A stretch of DNA of 64,000 bases from DATFKA01 sp035268885 (GTDB lineage Bacteria; Bacteroidota; Bacteroidia; Chitinophagales; Saprospiraceae): positions 14,697 through 78,696 of the forward strand of contig DATFKA010000146.1 in NCBI GenBank assembly GCA_035268885.1, in the 5' to 3' direction. This document shows positions 60,995 to 64,000 of this stretch, one piece after another. The notes below the pieces were generated by a model. The model did not search any database, had not been told where the DNA came from, and saw only the letters and a list, made by a program, of their open reading frames with translations. Position 1 is the first letter of the stretch. Each line of letters starts with the position of its first letter. A program made the position numbers and the translations under genes.

Positions 60995-63379
60995 ATGAGC
61001 ACAACACAGAAAAATCAATTCGGTACCGCTCCCGTTTTTTTTACGGCCATCTCTACTATCCTGGGGGCGATTATGTTTTTGCGTTTTGGTTTTGCCGTAG
61101 GCGTGGTGGGGCTGGTTGGGACAATGGCCATCATATTGATTGGTCACGCCGTTACGATTCCCACGGCCATGGCTATTGGTGAAATCGCTACCAATCAAAA
61201 AGTAGAAGGGGGCGGAGAGTACTATATCATTTCCCGTTCCTTTGGTTTGGTGATTGGTTCTTCCATTGGGATTGCCCTGTATTTTTCCCAGGCGATTAGT
61301 GTGGCTTTTTATATTATGGCTTTTGCGGAAGCTTTCACCGCCTTATTTGACTGGCTGATTGCCAATTACAATTTGCCGCCTGCGGCCGTCTGGCTACTGG
61401 AGCAAAAACAAACCGTTAGTATCCCCGCCCTCTTATTACTAGTATCGATTGTGCTGACCAAAGGGGCTGATCTGGGGGTGAAAGCCCTCTATGTGGTTGT
61501 GGTGACGCTCTTTCTGGCTTTAGTCGCTTTCTTCATCGGACAAACCGATTATAACAAGAATAATAAACTCGATCCCTTTGCGACCGCCAGAACAGAGATT
61601 CAGGTCGATACGGGCAGCGCTGACCAGAGTCAGAGTAGTGTTACCTCAGACTCCTTACGCAATCCGAATGTCCCCATCGTTGAGCCCGCCAATCCGAACC
61701 TGAAAGAGATCGGCGGTGAGGAGGAGGATAATACCGAGCTGCCGGGTTTCTTTACGGTTTTTGCCATTATCTTCCCAGCTTTTACTGGAATGACCGCCGG
61801 TGTAGGCTTATCCGGAGATCTGAAAAACCCTGGGAAATCGATCCCGCTGGGAACCATTGCCGGTACGCTCGTGGGTATGGTAGTTTATTTCTTTATTGCC
61901 TTGAAATTAGCCAGCTCCGCTTCCCCCGAGGATTTGGCGAATACCAGCCGACTGGTGATGGCCGATATCGCCTGGCAGGGTTGGTGGATTATTCCGGTAG
62001 GGCTGGCCGCAGCAACGATTAGTTCGGCCCTGGGTTCCATTATGGTGGCCCCAAGGACGCTGCAGGCCATTTCCCGAGATCGGGTATTACCCTCGGCAAA
62101 GATTAACTTCTGGTTATCCAGAGGACGTGGTAATAACGATGAGCCCTTTAACGCTACCCTGGTAACGGTCATCATGGCTTTCGCCTTTATTATGATTGGC
62201 GAGCTGGACTTCGTGGCTGAAATTATTTCGATGTTCTTTATGGTCACCTACGGTACTCTTTGTCTGATCTCCTTTTTACAGCATTTTGCGGCAGATCCAT
62301 CTTATCGACCGACCTTTCGTTCCCGCTGGTACATCTCTTTATTTGGTGCGCTAGCCTGTTTTGGTTTGATGTTTTTTATGAATGCGGCCTACGCCGTATT
62401 TTCGATTTTATTGATGTTAGTTTTTTACTTCATCGTCAGTATTTATAATCCGGACAAAAAAAATATGGCAGTCATCTTTCAGGGCGTTATTTTCCAGATA
62501 AGTCGACAGTTGCAAGTGTTTTTGCAATCCGCTGAGAAAGAGAAAACCGGTAGTTGGCGACCCTCGGCAGTGTGTATTTCAGAGCACTCTTTCGAGCGAC
62601 TGGGGGCTTTTGATCTATTGCGCTGGCTCTCTCAACGCTATGGGTTTGGATCCTATATCCACAAGATCAACGGATATTTGTCCAGAACGACCCATAAAGA
62701 AGCCAAATATTGTAAAGAACGACTCATCAAGATGGCCGAGGCCAGTGGTAGTAATATCTACGTAGATACCCTCATTAGCCCTTCTTATACTTCTGCCATC
62801 GCGCAGGTTATTCAGCTGCCAGGTATTTCAGGGACCGAAAACAACTTGCTACTGTTGGAATACTCGAAGGGACATCCGGAGAATCGTAAAGAAATTATAG
62901 AAAACTTCAAGCTCATTAAGTCGGTTGAGTTTGATTTAATCGTTTTAGCGAGTACAGAACGCGGTTACGGTTTAAAGCAAAATATCCATATCTGGGTCAC
63001 TTCTAATGACTACGTGAACGCTAATTTGATGATTCTGCTGGGCTATATTATTCTGGGGCACTCGGAATGGTCACACGCTCATATCAAGATCTTCGCCGTT
63101 TTCCCGGAAGAAACCATGGAAGATGAACGCAATCGTCTTAACCAATTGATCGAAACGGGTAAATTACCCATTTCTCCCAAGAACATTCAGGTCATCCCGC
63201 GTAGTGATAATAAGGATGTGAAGGCGATTATCAATCAGAAATCCCGGGATGCAGATTTAACCATTATCGGTATTCGCGACGAGGTAGTCAAGCATGAAGG
63301 CATTAAAGTATTCGAAGGCTACGATAGTATTGGTAATACCATGTTCGTTAATGCTGCCGAGCAAAAGAATATTAAATAG
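60995..63379 (+). CDS. APC-superfamily permease resembling SLC12 cation-chloride cotransporters
   Basis: 794 residues. Twelve membrane helices in the first 480 residues, starting TAISTILGAIMFLRFGFAVG and EGGGEYYIISRSFGLVIG, the pattern of Na/K/Cl cotransporter-like members of the amino acid permease superfamily. A periplasmic or cytoplasmic loop is acidic (about 205-250). The C-terminal 310 residues are soluble and contain a universal-stress-protein-like part (NIQVIPRSDNKDVKAIINQ, ADLTIIGIRDEVV). Eukaryotic SLC12 proteins also have a large soluble tail. The transported ion or amino acid is unknown. Confidence 0.85.
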   Translation: MSTTQKNQFGTAPVFFTAISTILGAIMFLRFGFAVGVVGLVGTMAIILIGHAVTIPTAMAIGEIATNQKVEGGGEYYIISRSFGLVIGSSIGIALYFSQAISVAFYIMAFAEAFTALFDWLIANYNLPPAAVWLLEQKQTVSIPALLLLVSIVLTKGADLGVKALYVVVVTLFLALVAFFIGQTDYNKNNKLDPFATARTEIQVDTGSADQSQSSVTSDSLRNPNVPIVEPANPNLKEIGGEEEDNTELPGFFTVFAIIFPAFTGMTAGVGLSGDLKNPGKSIPLGTIAGTLVGMVVYFFIALKLASSASPEDLANTSRLVMADIAWQGWWIIPVGLAAATISSALGSIMVAPRTLQAISRDRVLPSAKINFWLSRGRGNNDEPFNATLVTVIMAFAFIMIGELDFVAEIISMFFMVTYGTLCLISFLQHFAADPSYRPTFRSRWYISLFGALACFGLMFFMNAAYAVFSILLMLVFYFIVSIYNPDKKNMAVIFQGVIFQISRQLQVFLQSAEKEKTGSWRPSAVCISEHSFERLGAFDLLRWLSQRYGFGSYIHKINGYLSRTTHKEAKYCKERLIKMAEASGSNIYVDTLISPSYTSAIAQVIQLPGISGTENNLLLLEYSKGHPENRKEIIENFKLIKSVEFDLIVLASTERGYGLKQNIHIWVTSNDYVNANLMILLGYIILGHSEWSHAHIKIFAVFPEETMEDERNRLNQLIETGKLPISPKNIQVIPRSDNKDVKAIINQKSRDADLTIIGIRDEVVKHEGIKVFEGYDSIGNTMFVNAAEQKNIK

Positions 63380-63388
63380 GGACGGGGT

Positions 63389-64000
63389 TTAAGCCAAAAA
63401 GATCACATTGCGCCCCAGCTCTACCGTTCCGGTTTTTTCCAGTCGCTTCAGTAGACGAGATACGGCTTCGCGAGAGGCATTCAGATCGTAGGCGATTTCC
63501 TGGTGCGTCACGTTAATGATTTTAGTGTTGGTCGCTTTGGAGCGTTTTTGTAGATAGGCCATCAGCCGCTCATCCATGTTGGAGAAGGCAATGCTGTCGA
63601 TCACTTTTACAAGCTCGAGCATCCGATCATCGTAGCTGCGCATGACAAAGTTCTTCCAGGAGGTAAAACGAGTCATCCAGCTGTCGACCAGGCGATTTGG
63701 GATGCCAATAAAGGTTGTTTTTTCCTCCGCAACCGCTTTGATCACACTTCTCTTATTCATCATACAGCAGGTGAAAGACATAGAGCAGGTGTCGCTGGGT
63801 TCTAGATAATACAGGAACAATTCGTTGCCCTCTTCATCCTGTCGAATCACCTTGATGGTACCACTAATGACCAGGGGTACCAGGCGGATATAACTCTCGT
63901 AATCCATGATTACTTCACCTGCCTCGTAAGTCATAACCTGTCCGTGTTCTACAATCTCTTTTTGTAATGCTGGTTCGGCCAGATTGGGGAAGTACTCGTG
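63389..64000 (-). CDS. Crp/Fnr family transcription regulator, C-terminal 203 residues (cut by window edge)
   Basis: Open frame from the stop at 63389 to the right edge; the true start is outside, since the frame continues with HEYFPNLAEPALQKEI beyond the internal ATG at 63934. A cyclic-nucleotide-binding-like domain is followed by a winged helix with HQEIAYDLNASREAVSRLLK as the recognition part. The effector domain carries SDTCSMSFTCCMMNKRS with three cysteines close together, a feature I recall in other Bacteroidota members, and possibly redox- or metal-sensing. It is convergent with the permease gene (9-base gap). Confidence 0.88.
   Translation of the reverse strand, partial: HEYFPNLAEPALQKEIVEHGQVMTYEAGEVIMDYESYIRLVPLVISGTIKVIRQDEEGNELFLYYLEPSDTCSMSFTCCMMNKRSVIKAVAEEKTTFIGIPNRLVDSWMTRFTSWKNFVMRSYDDRMLELVKVIDSIAFSNMDERLMAYLQKRSKATNTKIINVTHQEIAYDLNASREAVSRLLKRLEKTGTVELGRNVIFLA

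Overview
The window looks like a chromosomal piece of a member of the Bacteroidota, most likely a Saprospiraceae/Lewinella-type bacterium. This is inferred from several things seen together: type IX secretion (T9SS) C-terminal sorting domains of both type A and type B, many lipoproteins and LytTR regulators, two-component propeller sensor kinases, a DUF3078 protein, and promoters of the Bacteroidota form TTTG - about 19 bases - TAnnTTTG. No rRNA, tRNA, CRISPR array, transposase or phage gene was seen. Genes are dense, and base composition is near half G+C except for one AT-rich islet.

Layout. 1-1480: 5' end of a DUF3078 gene, preceded by a tandemly duplicated unit of about 440 bases that looks like two copies of a structured small RNA. 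1.5-7.7 kb: sulfur-carrier and molybdenum-cofactor genes (two MoaD-like proteins, a MoeB-rhodanese protein that has lost its zinc cysteines, a BNR propeller protein, XdhC, SufS, a CoxG-like protein and a CoxG remnant). 7.8-15.9 kb: secreted proteins, two YceI-family proteins, and a LytS/LytTR two-component pair. 16-22.3 kb: a LolCD/MacB-type ABC exporter with a fructosamine kinase, a cupin, and membrane and hypothetical proteins. 22.4-30 kb: T9SS cargo proteins, a PepSY-like lipoprotein, a TruC/RluA pseudouridine synthase with no ordinary start codon, and YjbQ. 30-34.9 kb: an AT-rich islet with a membrane LytTR regulator, a small ORF, an aspartyl protease, a beta-lactamase-like hydrolase and a broken DUF418 gene. 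34.9-40.1 kb: nucleoside hydrolase with a DUF819 transporter, a sialidase-like lipoprotein, a HAD phosphatase and a VOC protein.

The most striking region is 40.3-52.1 kb. A HEPN protein and an unusually long (1635 residue) pyruvate:ferredoxin oxidoreductase are followed by a complete Rnf complex in the order C-D-G-E-A, then a small membrane protein with four cysteines that resembles the NqrM iron-delivery factor, then a plant-type ferredoxin-NADP reductase, then RnfB. Together these could make reduced ferredoxin from 2-oxoacids, exchange it with NAD(H) across an ion-pumping membrane complex, and exchange it with NADP(H). Three intergenic gaps in this operon carry the same 18-base sequence next to hairpins just before start codons, an unexplained and probably regulatory repeat.

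52.2-64 kb: a TPR protein with a LuxR-type helix-turn-helix, a 1614-residue multidomain T9SS cargo protein, aspartyl-tRNA synthetase, an SLC12-like transporter and a Crp/Fnr regulator that runs off the right edge.
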